Shown: positions 23,765-36,788, counted from the stretch's first letter. The stretch is 64,000 bases of DNA from Diadema setosum (GCA_033980235.1 CM067062.1:16311301-16375300), one strand, 5' to 3'. Notes: a model not told the origin generated them from the sequence alone. Program-made: numbers and translations.

Positions 23765-26700
23765 TATATATATGCTTCGTAAGATTCTAATCTGAATTAC
23801 AAGCACTATCAGTTTATTTGGTTGAATTCGCAAAGGGGCTGAAATCTTCCGTTCCGTGTTCTTTTCAGGACCGTCTACATGTACACTTACATAGAGTCCT
23901 GGCTGATGGTCCATAGATGTATTCGGTTCCGTAGACACTCTGCAAGGCGTTCACGGCTTTAGCGGAAGCTGTGTCCTTCAAGGCAGAAACAGTGGTAAGA
24001 AGAAGTTTGTTGAGTGATGCAGCTCAGAGGTTAGTTGTAAAGAGTTTGTGAAGAGCACGGGAGATGGTGGAAGGACAGTATTAATTTTAGTATTGATAAT
24101 TATGTAATAATGTTATGTGATGGTTTGACGACTGTTGGGAGGTAACTGATGCCAGTATTGTTGGCAGGTGTGTGGTGGTAAGTTTTGTTTTTTGTTTTTG
24201 TTTTTGTATGACGGCATATTAGTGCTGGGACTCCTCCTAATCTGAACACGGTTACAGGATTTTTAAAAAGATATAATAGCATGAGGAATGACGAGAGGAA
24301 AATTGTAGTATTCATAGAATGTACATGTGGAGGATTATTAGCAAAATTAGTGAACTGTTGGCGATCAGGGAGATCGTTGGCAAGACGATGTACATAAGAC
24401 TCTGGAGGTAGGAACATTATTACATGATTGCTGAGTATACTGTGAAATGCAGAGGATGAGCACTGATGTATAGGTGAATGATGGCAGAAAAAAAAATAGT
24501 GGATACTATGATCAATGTGATGGCATGAAAACATGAGTTGGAGATATTGCGCTGAGAGGGCCGATATGAGGTTAAGATATTTGGCAGGGCGATTATTGGT
24601 ATTGCGCGTCAAAATCGCTTATCGGCGAAGTGACAGGAATTTTTTATAATAAAGTCAGGAAAAATAATGCAATAGCAACAATACTGGACAAAATAAAGAT
24701 AGACATTCTAAAACAAAAGGAGAAAATACACATAGCCGGGTCTTTATTTTTTGGGTCAAACAGGAACAGATTAACATGATGGCTTGAACTACCTTCTCAT
24801 CGAAGATTGGTGTTATGTGCAGATAATTACCTGTTATCTAGAAGGTGCCTCGTCAAACTGCCTCGTTGAATCATTTCACATCTTGTTAGCATTGGTGGTA
24901 CTTAGGTTATGGGTCTTGGATCATGAATAGTTAATTAAACTACAAAGTGTGTTGTTGGAAGATGGCATCGATCGAGAAGAGGAGGATAATGCAATGATAA
25001 TGATGGGAATAAAAAAAAATAGTAAACTTCTATGACACTCAAACTATACTCATAAGACTGAAGACGATATCAAATAACAAAATAATAGAATATGAAAATT
25101 AATGAACGCTGTTTGTGTGTCGTGAATTTTATGAATTATATTTTTGTTTCCCTTTTTTTCCTTGCTATGTCTATCTTTAGTTTGTTTTCCTGTCTGTTCC
25201 GTCCTTGCTTTGGTTCTTGTCCTTGCTTTGGTTCTTGTCCTTGTCATAGTCTTTTCTTTCTGTTTCCTCTGACGTCATGATATCAAAATTTTCATACATG
25301 AGTCCTAGATGGATCATTAATTTGATGCCCTTATCTTCCAGAGTAATTCACAAAATTTACACGCTATGCTTCTCTTGTGAATTCCTCTTTTCCATATACA
25401 GTTAAAAACTTATTTATCAAAATATAAAACGGATGTTATTATGATTGTATACATTCAATGATTTGTTAAAAGCCTGTGTGATTCAAAATTCCTAAAAAAT
25501 ATCCTGTACTCATGTAAGCGCTATGTATACAACTTTGTATTACTTTATATGGAAATAAAATCATTTGAATTTGAATTTGAATTTGCATTTGAATAGCAAG
25601 TGTTTTGCCTTTTCATATCCAGAATGCATTGACATCATTGTTATCACTGCAGTCTTTATCGTGTGTACTAGGATCTAGACATGTCTTGTTTTCCGTTCCC
25701 ATCATCCTAAACAAAATAGATGAAAATGATGTACGGTAAAGTTCTTCACTATCCATCAAATCCTTTATACCCCGATCCCGCCCCGCCCCTCCAAATCCCT
25801 CCCCATCACCCCGACCGCCATCACTCACGTGATCGTCCTTCTCCTGCGGGAGGATGGCCCTTGCCGTGTATGACCACGGTGCCAGCCACAGCTGCGAATA
25901 GCTGTGGAAGTCGATGAAGCAGACGTACTCCTGGTTGGAATCGAGTAGCCACTGAGTAGTTTGATCGACCTCGGGCTCGGAGGCTGCCTTAGGCCCACGA
26001 TACGTGTCGGAACACGGGCTGGTGCTGGCGCCTTCGCCTGTAACATTTATTGCAATAGTGTATATTAAAAATGCAAATAGGTCCTACAAGTTTGTTACTC
26101 CGAATACTCTGAATTAAAAAAAAAAAAAACGACAACAAGAACAACTTGGTAGTGACATCTTCAATTATCATGATTACAATGTGTGATTACTCGAATCTGG
26201 TGGGCAGAAGAATTGAATCACCTCTGTGTTTTGAATATCAGTCAATCGAATACATCTTGATGTGGGCTACACAACGTATGCTAAGCCCTTATTAATCAGG
26301 GTTCAATTTTTTTTTTCCATACGGTACAACATTGCTCTTTCAAAGTCGGGATTTTAACAAAGAATGCCACAGACCAGATGATTACAATCGTTTTCCACAT
26401 ACTGGGGAAAATACGATTGTGTCATCGGAAAATTTGAGGTCGCGTCGTTACGGATGTCTTTTAGTTATAATCAGACGATGTCAGTTTTGATAACGAAAGA
26501 ACTTTCATGAGCTATAGTGCACGTGATTTCAGAAAGTGCAGTGCACATGTTACAATGTACCTTATTATAGTTCTACATGAGTATATGGCAAGCCAAACGT
26601 CCCGTAAATCGGTCGATAAACCGAGTTTTTCGAATTATTGAACATTTGGCTTGTCATATACGCAGTCGCAGGCATTCACAAATTTAGTTCCTTTTCAAGT

Positions 26701-29700
26701 AGAACTTGTTGCCTGAGCCATCAAGCTGTTCTGTCTAGATACGGCCATAACACTGAGGTAGAAAATCTGAAAGCACAGTCCACATGGAACAAAATATGAA
26801 CACAGTATAGGCCCTATAGGAGGATAGATAGATAAATAGATAGATGAATGAATGCATGCAGATAGATAGATAGATGGGCCTACATGACAGAATGGCAAGA
26901 GAAAGAGAATGAAAGAAGGAGAGAAAGAGAGGGAGAAAAAGAGGAGTATGAATAAATTGGTATATGAAGACATTTTTTCCAGACATACCTCCCCACTGGT
27001 AGGGGTAGTTCCTGTTAGGGTCGACACCACGGCAGAGGCTGCCGGCGTTGTTGGCGCGAGTCTTCCTCCACAGACGGTCCTACAGAAGAGAAAGAGTGAG
27101 AGAGCGTAAAAAATGTTCAACACCGTTCAGTAAACACTTTGTATAAAGGGTCCGGGAAGCGTTTTTTTTAAAGACGGCACAGATTGGGGCATGGCGCGTG
27201 TTAAACCTATGGGAAAAACGTTGGGTTAGGGTTTTTGGTTATGGTTATGGTTAGGGTTAGGGTTAGGGTTGGGGCTAGGGTTAGGGTTAGGGTTAGGGTT
27301 AGGGTTTGATGGTTAGGGTTAGGATTAGGATTAGGGTTAGGTTTAGGGATAGGGTCCCCGATAGATTTTTAGTTTCCCCAATCTGTGCCGTCTAAAAAAA
27401 ACACGCGTCCGGGAATGGAACAACAACGATATGTATCTCTAACATCTTGTGTTTGAGATTGAATTTTACTTGAGTGTGTGTTTCGGTTTGGGTTTGGATT
27501 TGAATTTGAGTTTTAAGGTTTGCATTCTGAAATATGAGTTTTGGGTTATGAGTTTGAGTTAAAGTCCATTTTCACTTTTGCCCTTTATGATCACAGTATA
27601 GGCCCATGTTCAGGCCCGTGCCTATGAGGGAGGGAGGGAGGATAGATGTACGGGGGTAAGGACCCTCCCGCTCCCCCGCTGGCGAGCAGTGCCTTCTTGA
27701 ACAAGATTTTATTTTACGTTTAAAGATATTTCTCTCCCCATGATTATGACCGTTGGTGGTTTTGTTTTTTTGTTTTGTTTTTTGTTTTGGTTTTTAAGAG
27801 TCGGATATAGACTTCAAATTATCTAATCAGCAATACAGAACAATCATACAACGTATACAGAATTTAGACAGGTTGGATTATTTTTTAATGAAATTTTAAT
27901 AGAAAACCATTACGTTAAAATATTTCACCCAAACTGTTCACCAGGGTCCAGCTTTAAAAAGACGCGGTGCGAAGCACAGCAACTGGGCTGTGTATAGTTA
28001 GTTATCAGTAACTGTCACATTTCTGTAAAAAATTTGTTCTCAGCCAGATTGAAGGATTTCAGTAGCTTATAAAAACTAATAGTAACTTGTTATCGATAAC
28101 AAGTTTTATGAAACGGGGCCCAGATCGTTGAAACCCAATTTTAAAATTAGATAAATGTATGAATGAGGCGGTATGGGAGGGATATCGCTCGGTCACTTAA
28201 ATATAGGTTTTCCCGGTCAATTTCATACTTTTGTCATTCAAGTTCCTCTTCCGAGCATTCGATTTCACGCTTTCCACGCTCGCAGCACTGAATCAGCAAT
28301 CAAATTCAAAATCCGGTCATTCGAATTCACTATCCGAGCATTCAAATTCATTGTCGGAGCATTCAAATTCACTATGGGAACATTCAAATTCACTATCGGA
28401 GCATTCAAATTTAAGAGAGGAGCACGCATTTCATTAATGAGCATTCAAATTCATGTCAAGCTGGCGGCGGAATCTCGTCGGTCATTCAAATTCGTGAATA
28501 GGCAACCATGTTCCAAATAACTGCGTTCAATTTAAAAGAAGTCCTGAATATAGTTAGTTTGGGGCCGTGTATGCATGTGTTACTCATTTGGCTTTGAATA
28601 TATTGGGATTTATGATGATTATTTATTTTGCAGTAGAGGTCCACCTGTTCATTGACAAGTTTGAACTCGCGCTTAGCAAATAGGAATATACAGGCACATA
28701 TCCCTCGGATTGGACATGAAATGGAGGTCCTATGTGTGAGAGAGTCACAACTCATACGCGTAAAAGATCCCACCTCATTTATTCATCGCAAAGAGCAGAA
28801 CATCCAACTGGACCCAATACGGAAGACCAGCTTTTGCAGCTGAATATGGGTTATCCAGCCATGTTCTTTGATGGAAAATGAAACAAACAAACAAACATTA
28901 CGCACTGTAATAGGCCTACAGACGAGCATTATACGAATGTTTGGTTGACGCTTTCGAGGGAAAAAAACACAATTTCGACTATATTGAAACTGATACATGA
29001 ACATTTTATACGTGTTTTTTGTTGTGTATTGCTGTCTTATTGATTTACTTTTGCGGGACTATGTGAGATCATTGTGTGTCAGTTTGTCTTTAAATTGATG
29101 AATTGTCATTCAGTGGCTGGTGTTCGGGCGTTGTCAGCACGCAGTATCATCAAAAACTATGATTACTAGTCGTTGTGTTGTTTGGATGCACTGCTGATTG
29201 GACATTACAATTTGAAATTGATTGAGATGAAAAACAAAGAATACAAGAACAGAGAACAACGTAGAACCTGTAAACAACAATAATTACACTATATGCAAGC
29301 CTCCATTGGTTATGTTGGCCCTTTTTGCTTTCTTAAAAGTCCACTCCATTTTCCTCGTTAAATTGATTACACGAAGTAGGAACCTGATCGCCTAAAAATG
29401 AATTTGAACGATCCAAACAAGCTCATTGGGACAGTCACGTGACTATCGCGTGAATTTGAACGCACGAGTAGGAAAGTCGGTGCTCGCATTTTGAAATTGA
29501 ATGCCCAATCGTGAATTTGATTTCACGAAAACGAAATAGAACGCCCATGAATGAAATTGATCGCTCGGATTCTGAATTCGAATGCCCGAATATTTTCACG
29601 TGCGTGCGCTGCGTGAATTTGAATGCACATTAATGAATTTGATTGACAAAAGTATGAAATTGACCGGGAAAACCTATATTACATTTTCATATGATTTGAT

Positions 29701-30928
29701 CAGTGAATAAGAAAGTCACGAAATGATTAAAGAATTTACTTTATGGAGTGTGTGTTGTTTTTGTTTTTTTGGGCATCTTGAAAAAAAAAACGTATCGTAC
29801 TACTTTTGATAGATTTTTAAAGCCATTTTTTTTTCCAAAATATTCCACAAAAGTGTGCACCAGATCGTTGAATTTCCTCTCTTACAAATGCAAAACCTCA
29901 CTCGTGTATAATGTGCGTGTGTGTGTTTTTTTGTTTTTGTTTTTTTTTTTTGGGGGGGGGGGTAGGCAAACGCGACGTTTATTGACTCCTATGAAATCTA
30001 CGAAATTGAAATCGAAATTGAAATAGTGACTGTATGCAACTGAAAATGTGCTTACAACACCGTTTCCAGAAATTCTATAAAGTGATATTATGAGCTACAA
30101 TTCAAATCGGAGAAGATTGTCAATAAAAATCGTTTCATTTTAGCATAAGCTCACGTTGGTCCAGGTGTAAATGTATCCATCGACGTTGAGTGAGGGGACG
30201 ATGACGAAGTCGAAGGTATCCAAGATCTCTGTCACATCAGGGTCAATTCCGTAATTTTCGAGGAGCTGCATTAATGAAATGATACCGCATTTCGTTAGTT
30301 GTTCTTTTTTTTTTCAAAACCTAGAGCCAGATCTAGATCTAAATCAGGGCTAACTGTTAGTCCTCCTCCTAGATACAGGCTTAGATCTATTTTGGTCTAG
30401 ACCAGGCCTATATCATGTGTTGTATAAAAGATATTCAATGTTTTCTCATTCGTGCGACAGTTCGAATTATAAATTCGGTGCAAGTTTAACCATTCTATTC
30501 AACTCCGCTTCGCGTCGTTGAATAAAACGGTTAAATTCGCACGCTCATGTAATATTTGGAAGAATCGCACTCATAAAGGTTAACTATTTGTATATAACAT
30601 TTCTATAACATCGATCGTTAATGATCGTAACTGAAGGATATTGAAAGTTTGACAACTTGGCCGACAATGAGCGTGCGCACTGGATAGGTATTGAACTCGG
30701 AATCTTCCGTCTCTCGATCCATTTACGGTGGTCAATCCGCCGCAACACGACATGATTCTAGCTCCCGCATACTTTACGCTATGAAGTCTGCACTTACCGA
30801 GTTGGTGATGAACATGACAGTGGCTGGTGAAACCCATTCACGGGCGTGGATACCACCCTGCCAGTACACCGCCTTCTTAGTTCCGACGCCACCAGTGCGA
30901 ATCTAAAATTGGCAAGAAAGGGTGTATG

Positions 30929-30974
<46 letters not shown>

Positions 30975-30988
30975 TTTGCTCAAAGTTT

Positions 30989-31028
<40 letters not shown>

Positions 31029-34000
31029 TAATATAGTGTCATAATCAACATTTAGAGTATCTTGCATCACATGGAAAGGATAATTATAACATAAAATTTA
31101 CTGACTGTGTTGCACTTTATTTCGGTTGGCTTGAACCACTGACACTGAAACGAGGACGTCCTAAATTCGTGCCCATTAAGTGTTTATAATATGCAACAAA
31201 AGTGATCAGAATGCGTATAATTTGCGTTCAAAAGTGATCTCTCTTTAGTCTTTTCCTTGTCTTCTCACATCTCCACGTACTCTATCGCTAATATCATAGC
31301 ATCATTATACGCTAAATCCATAATTTATGATTGTTTCAAAACACTTCTCATCTAGAACAAGTTTGTTTTGTTTGTTGCTTTTTTTTCTGTTTTTTGTCAC
31401 AAACCAGAACTCAATTTCGCACTTGATATCGCATACTAGTACAATGTAACCCCAACAATTCAGAGAAAGCTTGCCACGCCAAGAATTCTAGTGTGTCACA
31501 AAACTATGAATAACTATGAATAATTTACTTGTTCATTCAACTGTTGCATCATTCTGAGGAAAGTTCTGACTGACCTAACTCAACAATATATGAATATGAA
31601 AGCTATCTAATTTTCAGGGTTGCAAAAGGGAGATACAAAGTTTATAATAATGGTGACTACATTAAGGAAGCCATGTACCCATTACTGCGAATGACAACGT
31701 ATTATGCATAGTTGTATTTCGGAAGTTGAATACTTTCATCTTTACTTTTAACATTAGAATTTCACTTCTCTAAAGTATTATGAACTCTACGCATGAATTC
31801 GAATAAGCGTAAGACTACGCATGACTCATAAGGCCTGCGAAGAACTTACGCACAACTTTAAGGAGCTTTGTGAAACAAAATTCAATTTGTGCTTAAGCAC
31901 TGTCAAATTACATGTAAAGGCCTGATTCGGGGAGTTTCGCATGAGTCAAAGTCTAGTTGTGAAACAACTAACCCCTGAATGTTATATATTATAAATAATC
32001 AGCATAGTCGATATCATAGACTCACCTTGAGTGCATTGATTTGTCGTCCCTCTCCAGATTCGGCAATTTGAAATCGCTCAACAATCGAGCTGTACTGAGT
32101 TGCAATATCAGCCGTCCACTGCTGGATCTGTTGGGGTGCAGGCGAAAGCATATTTCATAATCATGATGATAATGATATTATTCTCATTTTTGCGTCATCC
32201 AACTGACTCTTGTGCATTTTAATCCTCATAAAGCTTTGACTCCACAGAGAGTCAGTGCCACAAAATATTTAAGACCGAAGCTGATTGTATACTAGTACCA
32301 TGCATAGTGAAGAAGTGCCAGTAATCTATAATATCCTTGTTCTTCCAGACATAAAACGTATTCTGCTCTATAGATGGTCAAGTTCCGAATAAAAGGAAGG
32401 TTGACCAATGGTCAACGTCAGATAACTGATGATTGTTTATTTGAAACTGTACCGAGTGCAAGCTGATGGTTTGCATATCATATAGACTGCAGAAACTGAC
32501 TGTCATGAATTGTCAAAGACAGAGCCTGGTCTTACCACATTTTGAGGCACAACGAAATCCTTGTTTTTCCAACCATTTAACAGACTTTCCCTTGAATTTC
32601 TGTTATAAACTGATCTGAAAAATGTTTGACTCTTGAATAGAATCGTATGAGATCATTTTCGCAGTGTGATAGAAACTCAGTTTTTAAGTCCAGAATTACT
32701 CAGGTTCTGAGATTTATTTTTCCTTACTAATTACTCGATAGAGTGGATGCAATTTGTTTGTTATACGAGCAATGTCTTTGAATCAATAGTTTTCGTTTCA
32801 AAGATTATGTTTAAATTCTCTATCATTGACTGACATTCATTTCAAACGGTAGCAACATAAGACACAAGTCATCCGATCGATTGATTTCATCCCCAAACAA
32901 AAGTCTAACAACCAAAGACTTACCTCATCGTACGTGTGGTATACGCTGTAATCGAAGTCGGCAGCCGTGTCGATTTCTTGAGAACGCATGGTCTCGTCGA
33001 TCAAGGCTTGGACGTCGTTGATCATGACGGAGAACTCGAGTCCTACGGACTCCAGAAGTTCCTTAAACTCGTCCAGGAATCGCGGTGGAACGAGGACATC
33101 AGTGGAGCGCTTAGTGGTGTGCGGGTGCGACCAGAAGTTGATCTGCACATCGAGCCGTAATCAAAACATGTTATTATGATTTCTTAATTGGTCTTTCTGT
33201 TTTTAGTATTCTGCATTAACATGGATCCATTCCATCCTTTTGCAGTTGTTTAAATTTGCAGTGATTTGCAGCTACCACAAAAACTTAAATTCCAAGCATT
33301 GTTGTTGTTCTTTTTTTTTCACTTCCTAACTGTTACCAGAGTGACTGTAATTGCTGAATTGTACAATAATTGCAGACCTCTATGAGAATAGGCCCTATAT
33401 CCGGGTCTATCAAGCTCACCTAGTCTTATTTTCATGTTTACAATTGTGTGTAGTAATTCTCTGTAGAATTTAAAGGACAGTGAAATATTCAAGTGACGAC
33501 ATATGATATTAGCATTAAAACAGTTGAAGTTGGCAAGTTTTGAATGTATAGAGAGGAATACTATGGGATACAACCAGGTCAATGCTAGTTTTGTATCGTT
33601 TATGCTGGAATCTACATGACTGTATGCATTTTCTTGCTATAATGGTTGGAGGATGAATACACAAACACAAACGCCATTTGTTACGAAAACGACCGTGCGA
33701 CACATGGCGCCCCATAGATCTTATCCTCGAAGTGAGCTTATCCTCGAGGATAAGGATCATCTTATATAGGCCTACTTGTATGTTCATAAGAGCTCACCTG
33801 TCCGTCTAGTTTGGACTCGAGGGAGGAAAGGAATTTCAGCTGGGTTTCGTCACGCGGCTGGATGGAAAGAGTTTGGTATCTGTTCCAAAACACCAGAAAA
33901 CGAAGCAGAAGGATTCATGAAAGTGGGTTTCTTTGCGGCCGGAGAGGATTTGGTATGCTACAGGGTTAGGAATAAGGCTAGGAGGTGGGATAGGTGTAGG

Positions 34001-35763
34001 TGGAGGGAGAAGTGGTGTCATTGTGTATAGGGTTATCTCAAATTTGGGCAGAGACCAGACACGCAGCAATCGGAGTGCCATTGTACGTTAGAACCGAAAT
34101 CTGCGTTTAACTTTAATCTTTATGTACGCTGGCAGTTGCAAACCGTATTGAAAACAATAAATGAACGGTAATGCGAAACAATGACAGAAAGACTGAAAAA
34201 AGGACGGGATAAGGTACAGTATGAAAACTGAAAGGGTTCGAGTTTTTAGGCTCTTTATATCCAAAGCTATCCTAATGCAAAACCTGCCTAAAGTCAGGAT
34301 CCTTTTGCTCTAACAAACAAATGTTATGACAGAGATCCAACGAAAGACAAGCATTTTTTTTTTCTTTTTTAATAGGAGGGCTAAGAATGCCATAGAGTCG
34401 CCCATTTGTATGCCAGGGAAAGTCTTATCACAAACAAACAAGTGGAAAGATTGTTTTAGCCAAAGATATGCGCGTGGGATACAGCGTTGCATGTCTGTGA
34501 CCAAGATCCATGTGGCCGCAGTTATAGGATAAACTGCATAAGGTCCCCATTCCACATGTAAGCGAGACCCTTGAGGGACCACAGAGAGACCATAATGGAA
34601 AGAGTTTCTATGTGAAATGGCTTAAAATAAACAAAGAAAAACAACATGAAAGATCATTAACAGAACATGAAGCAATTTTCCAACAATAGAATTTTCACTG
34701 AGATTGCCAAATGTTCACCAAGAGACCAATAAGACTATTGAGATATCAGTGAAAAATCATCTGGACTATACTCCCTGAGATGTTTGAGAGATCAATCAAG
34801 ATATCTGAGAGATCCCTCAGCAGTCTCCAATGACCGCAATGGTCATTGGATGGTCATCAAGGATTACTCATCGAGTAATCCTTGAAGGTCATCAAAGATT
34901 ACTCGATGATCTCTCAACAATCTTTCAGTGATCTTTAAAAAAAAAGTGGTAATTCTTGAGATACTGTCAAAAGAAAATTGGGAGACTGGAGCGAAGACCA
35001 AAGAGTGCTCGTTGTGAGATCGCTAAAACACTACTGAAAGACCACTGAAAGACCATTTTCACGGAAGACTGCCGAGAGACTATTTTGAACCACAAAATTC
35101 AGTGAAAGGTCACTAAAACCCCCATTCCACATAACTGAGCACCTCGAAAGACCATTGAGAGGCCAAGATTCCTCATCAGTCTCCAAGACCAGATAAAAAA
35201 GCGTCTATGTAGAATGGCTCCAAAAACCGTTGATAGATCACTGAAAGGTCGACCAAAAAGTAATTTTCCAACAAATTTCTCAGAGATCTCTGTGAGACCT
35301 TGAAGTTTGCGAACGTTCACTGAGAAACCATTAAGATATTGAGAGATTACTGAAAGATCATTTCATTTTGAAATGCACCCATGGCAGCGATCAAGCCATT
35401 GCTACACAGAAACGTTAAAAATTCATATTTTTTAAACGGACTGTCCGATTTTACTCAAAACTTTCACTGATATAATAATAATATCGCTTCATTTACTCAA
35501 ATCACATCATCTTGAGTTAACTTATACTTTACTTATACTTTATTAGAATCGCAAAGTAAAGTAAACTAACATCGTGACCATATAAACATAAATTGCGTTC
35601 AGACGGTGATCCTTAACATCGAGGATAATTCCAAGATAACTTAGGATATAAGCTCTACGGGGCGCCAAGTGTCGCACGGTCAATTTTGTAACGAAATCGA
35701 CCGTGCGACACTTAGAGCCCAATAGAACTTATTCTTGAAGGATCACCGTCTGAACTCACTGTA

Positions 35764-35799
<36 letters not shown>

Positions 35800-36492
35800 G
35801 AAAAAATGAATGAAAATGCCGTAAAATACATTAATGGTCCATTGTGCTTCAGTGTTTCATATCTAAAGGGCCTAAACCAACTTGTGTCACTTTAGTCCTG
35901 AAATCTGAGATGGGACGGGGAAAGGTCCATTCTTTTTATATATTATATAGCCGTGAGACCTAAATGAATAGAAAAAGGCAGGGGCTTTACTTATAATTCC
36001 TTTAATCGTTACGTGTTTTTTTTTTTCTACGCACACTAGGCTTGCGATGAACCGCATAAGCTCAGGCTTTTTTTATAACAAAGATACATACATGCTTTAA
36101 CATTACTCCCCCCCCCCCCCCCCAGCTGTTGCATGTTCAGTTAAGTGCATCCTCATCCCATCTTGTAAATAAAGTTTAAAGTTCACCTTGACCTCGGACC
36201 GAGTCGGAGAGGAATGGACCGACAAGAGGAAAAAGAAAAAGCAGAATGAAAAAGAAGGGAAAAGGCGAGGTAAGAGAACAAATCGAAGAAGAAAGAGAAT
36301 ATTGAAGCCACAAACTGACATACTGCGACTGCTAATGAAAAAGAGAAGAGTAAGTCACTGGTCAATGACGGAGAAAAGTCCTAGAAGAGATAAATCTATA
36401 ATAATATAGAATAAATGATGGTATTATACTTACCCATCGTAGCGGACAGCCGAAACGAGCGCAAAAAGAGCGGGAAAAAGCAAAAACTTCAT
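23126..36492 (-). CDS. M14 zinc carboxypeptidase (A/B type), copy 2, complete
   Basis: Complete secreted procarboxypeptidase of 417 residues; mammalian CPA1 is 419. Exons, all with GT-AG borders: 36434-36492, 33798-33879, 32924-33142, 32026-32127, 30798-30902, 30155-30265, 26989-27079, 25829-26037, 23891-23975, 23126-23316. Signal peptide [15 protein letters not shown]; propeptide of about 95 residues ending near DETMRSQE. Catalytic set is present: zinc ligands in GGIHAREW and DFHSYSQL; Arg127 in WRKTR; Asn144-Arg145 in DPNRNY; Tyr248 in RTLYAASG; Glu270 in VVELRDTGTYGF. Cys138 and Cys161 are kept. The residue aligned with specificity position 255 is Glu (ASGCSEDW), so a preference for C-terminal Lys/Arg, as in carboxypeptidase B, is likelier than the CPA preference; this is inference. 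Protein differences from copy 1 are few (10 of 70 in exon 8, 7 of 73 in exon 3, 1 in exon 2, 1 in exon 7). Confidence 0.96.
23725..23772. repeat. A-run plus (AT)n microsatellite, intron 9 of copy 2
   Basis: About 20 A followed by about 20 AT units. Confidence 0.9.
24000..25540. other. Intron 8 of copy 2, unassigned portion
   Basis: No protein motif in any frame. A 170-codon minus-strand frame at 24,100-24,612 has no recognisable domain. A small 18-bp tandem (GGTTCTTGTCCTTGCTTT) is at about 25,203-25,240. Part of this may be the body of a LINE whose tail is at 25,540. Confidence 0.4.
25540..25596 (+). repeat. LINE-type 3' tail with (TTTGAA)n
   Basis: TATGGAAATAAAATCATTTG runs into four TTTGAA/TTTGCA units. 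Such short tandem tails end many CR1/jockey-like LINEs. No RT is visible upstream, so the assignment is tentative. Confidence 0.4.
26584..26658. mobile_element. Paralogous copy of the TATGGCAAGCC MITE, intron 7 of copy 2
   Basis: Same ends and centre (AAACCGAGTTTTTCGA) as the element at 1117-1196, with several base changes in one arm. It is a shared, pre-duplication insertion. Confidence 0.75.
27159..27406. mobile_element. 248-bp element with TTAGGG telomere-like centre and 9-bp target duplication, intron 6 of copy 2
   Basis: GTCCGGGAA flanks both sides (27,150-27,158 and 27,407-27,415). Ends GCGTTTTTTTTAAAGACGGC and, inverted, GCGTGTTTTTTTTAGACGGC continue into CACAGATTGGGG. The centre is many TTAGGG units with a few variants. 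Copy 1 has the empty site (about 2545, GTGTGGGTAATGG). Confidence 0.88.
28205..29685. mobile_element. 1.48-kb long-TIR element with CATTCAAATTCA array, intron 6 of copy 2
   Basis: Ends AGGTTTTCCCGGTCAATTTC and the exact inverse, each continuing into TCATACTTTTGTCA. The left arm holds about ten copies of a 20-bp unit built on GAGCATTCAAATTCACTATC (28,310-28,480). The right arm has inverted GAATTTGAACG words. The host intron of copy 1 (about 4,060) lacks it. No transposase is seen. Confidence 0.8.
30936..31027. repeat. (AT)n tracts, intron 4 of copy 2
   Basis: Two AT runs separated by TTCTTTGCTCAAAGTTTTCA. Copy 1 lacks this expansion. Confidence 0.85.
33684..33755. mobile_element. Half copy of the TTCAGACGGTGATCC MITE, intron 2 of copy 2
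   Basis: Retains the core GACCGTGCGACACATGGCG and the right arm up to GGATAAGGATCATC. The left arm is deleted. It is paralogous to the right half of the element at 8886-10866. Confidence 0.7.
34544..35370. repeat. CCCATTCCACAT-type element(s) with GAGATC-rich interior, intron 1 of copy 2
   Basis: Paralogue of 11,787-12,504, with a second CCCCCATTCCACATAACTG start at about 35,120, so two elements or an internal rearrangement. The interior has an inverted repeat near 34,855-34,910 (CAAGGATTACTCATCGAGTA). No open frame of interest. Confidence 0.55.
35597..35755. mobile_element. Intact 159-bp TTCAGACGGTGATCC MITE, intron 1 of copy 2
   Basis: Perfect ends GTTCAGACGGTGATCCTT and the reverse. The centre is a palindrome reading GGCGCCAAGTGTCGCACGG, then CGAAATCGACCGTGCGACAC. 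No clear target duplication is seen. It is the best reference copy of the family here. Confidence 0.8.
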
Positions 36493-36543
36493 CGTGGCAG
36501 TTTGGGATCAGACCCCTAGAGATGTTGTCTCCGCTGTAACTTG

Positions 36544-36552
36544 TATATATAA
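36544..36552 (-). promoter_or_regulatory. TATA box of carboxypeptidase copy 2
   Basis: TTATATATA on the minus strand sits about 52-60 bases upstream of the ATG at 36492, matching the copy 1 position. The leader between TATA box and ATG is nearly the same in both copies, including GAGACAACATCTCTAGGG in copy 2. The upstream similarity continues past 36680, so both genes kept their promoter after duplication. Confidence 0.72.
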
Positions 36553-36788
36553 GGTTTCGGATTCCTATATGTCTTTGCGTCCGCAAGTAGACTGGTTTAA
36601 GCGGATTACAGGAATTAAAGTGACCACTAATAATGTAACGCCCACAAAATGCAGTTCAGCACTGCCCACAAAAGGTTCGTCCGCTAAGTAGTCTCATCTC
36701 CCCCCCCCCCGAAAAAAATAAATAAAAAAATAAAACTAAAACAGACTAAACATAAACTGTGTGAGTTGATGATGACCTATGCATTTAA

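Noticed and set aside
24100..24612. 170-codon minus-strand frame in intron 8
   Set aside because: No recognisable motif and no paralogous support; it might be repeat-derived but cannot be called a gene.
27215..27350. TTAGGG run as a possible telomere or healed break
   Set aside because: It sits inside a short element with inverted ends and a 9-bp target duplication within an intron.
28310..28480. Regular 20-bp repeats resembling a CRISPR array
   Set aside because: Spacers are not unique and the array is an arm of an inverted-repeat element in a eukaryotic intron; no cas genes.
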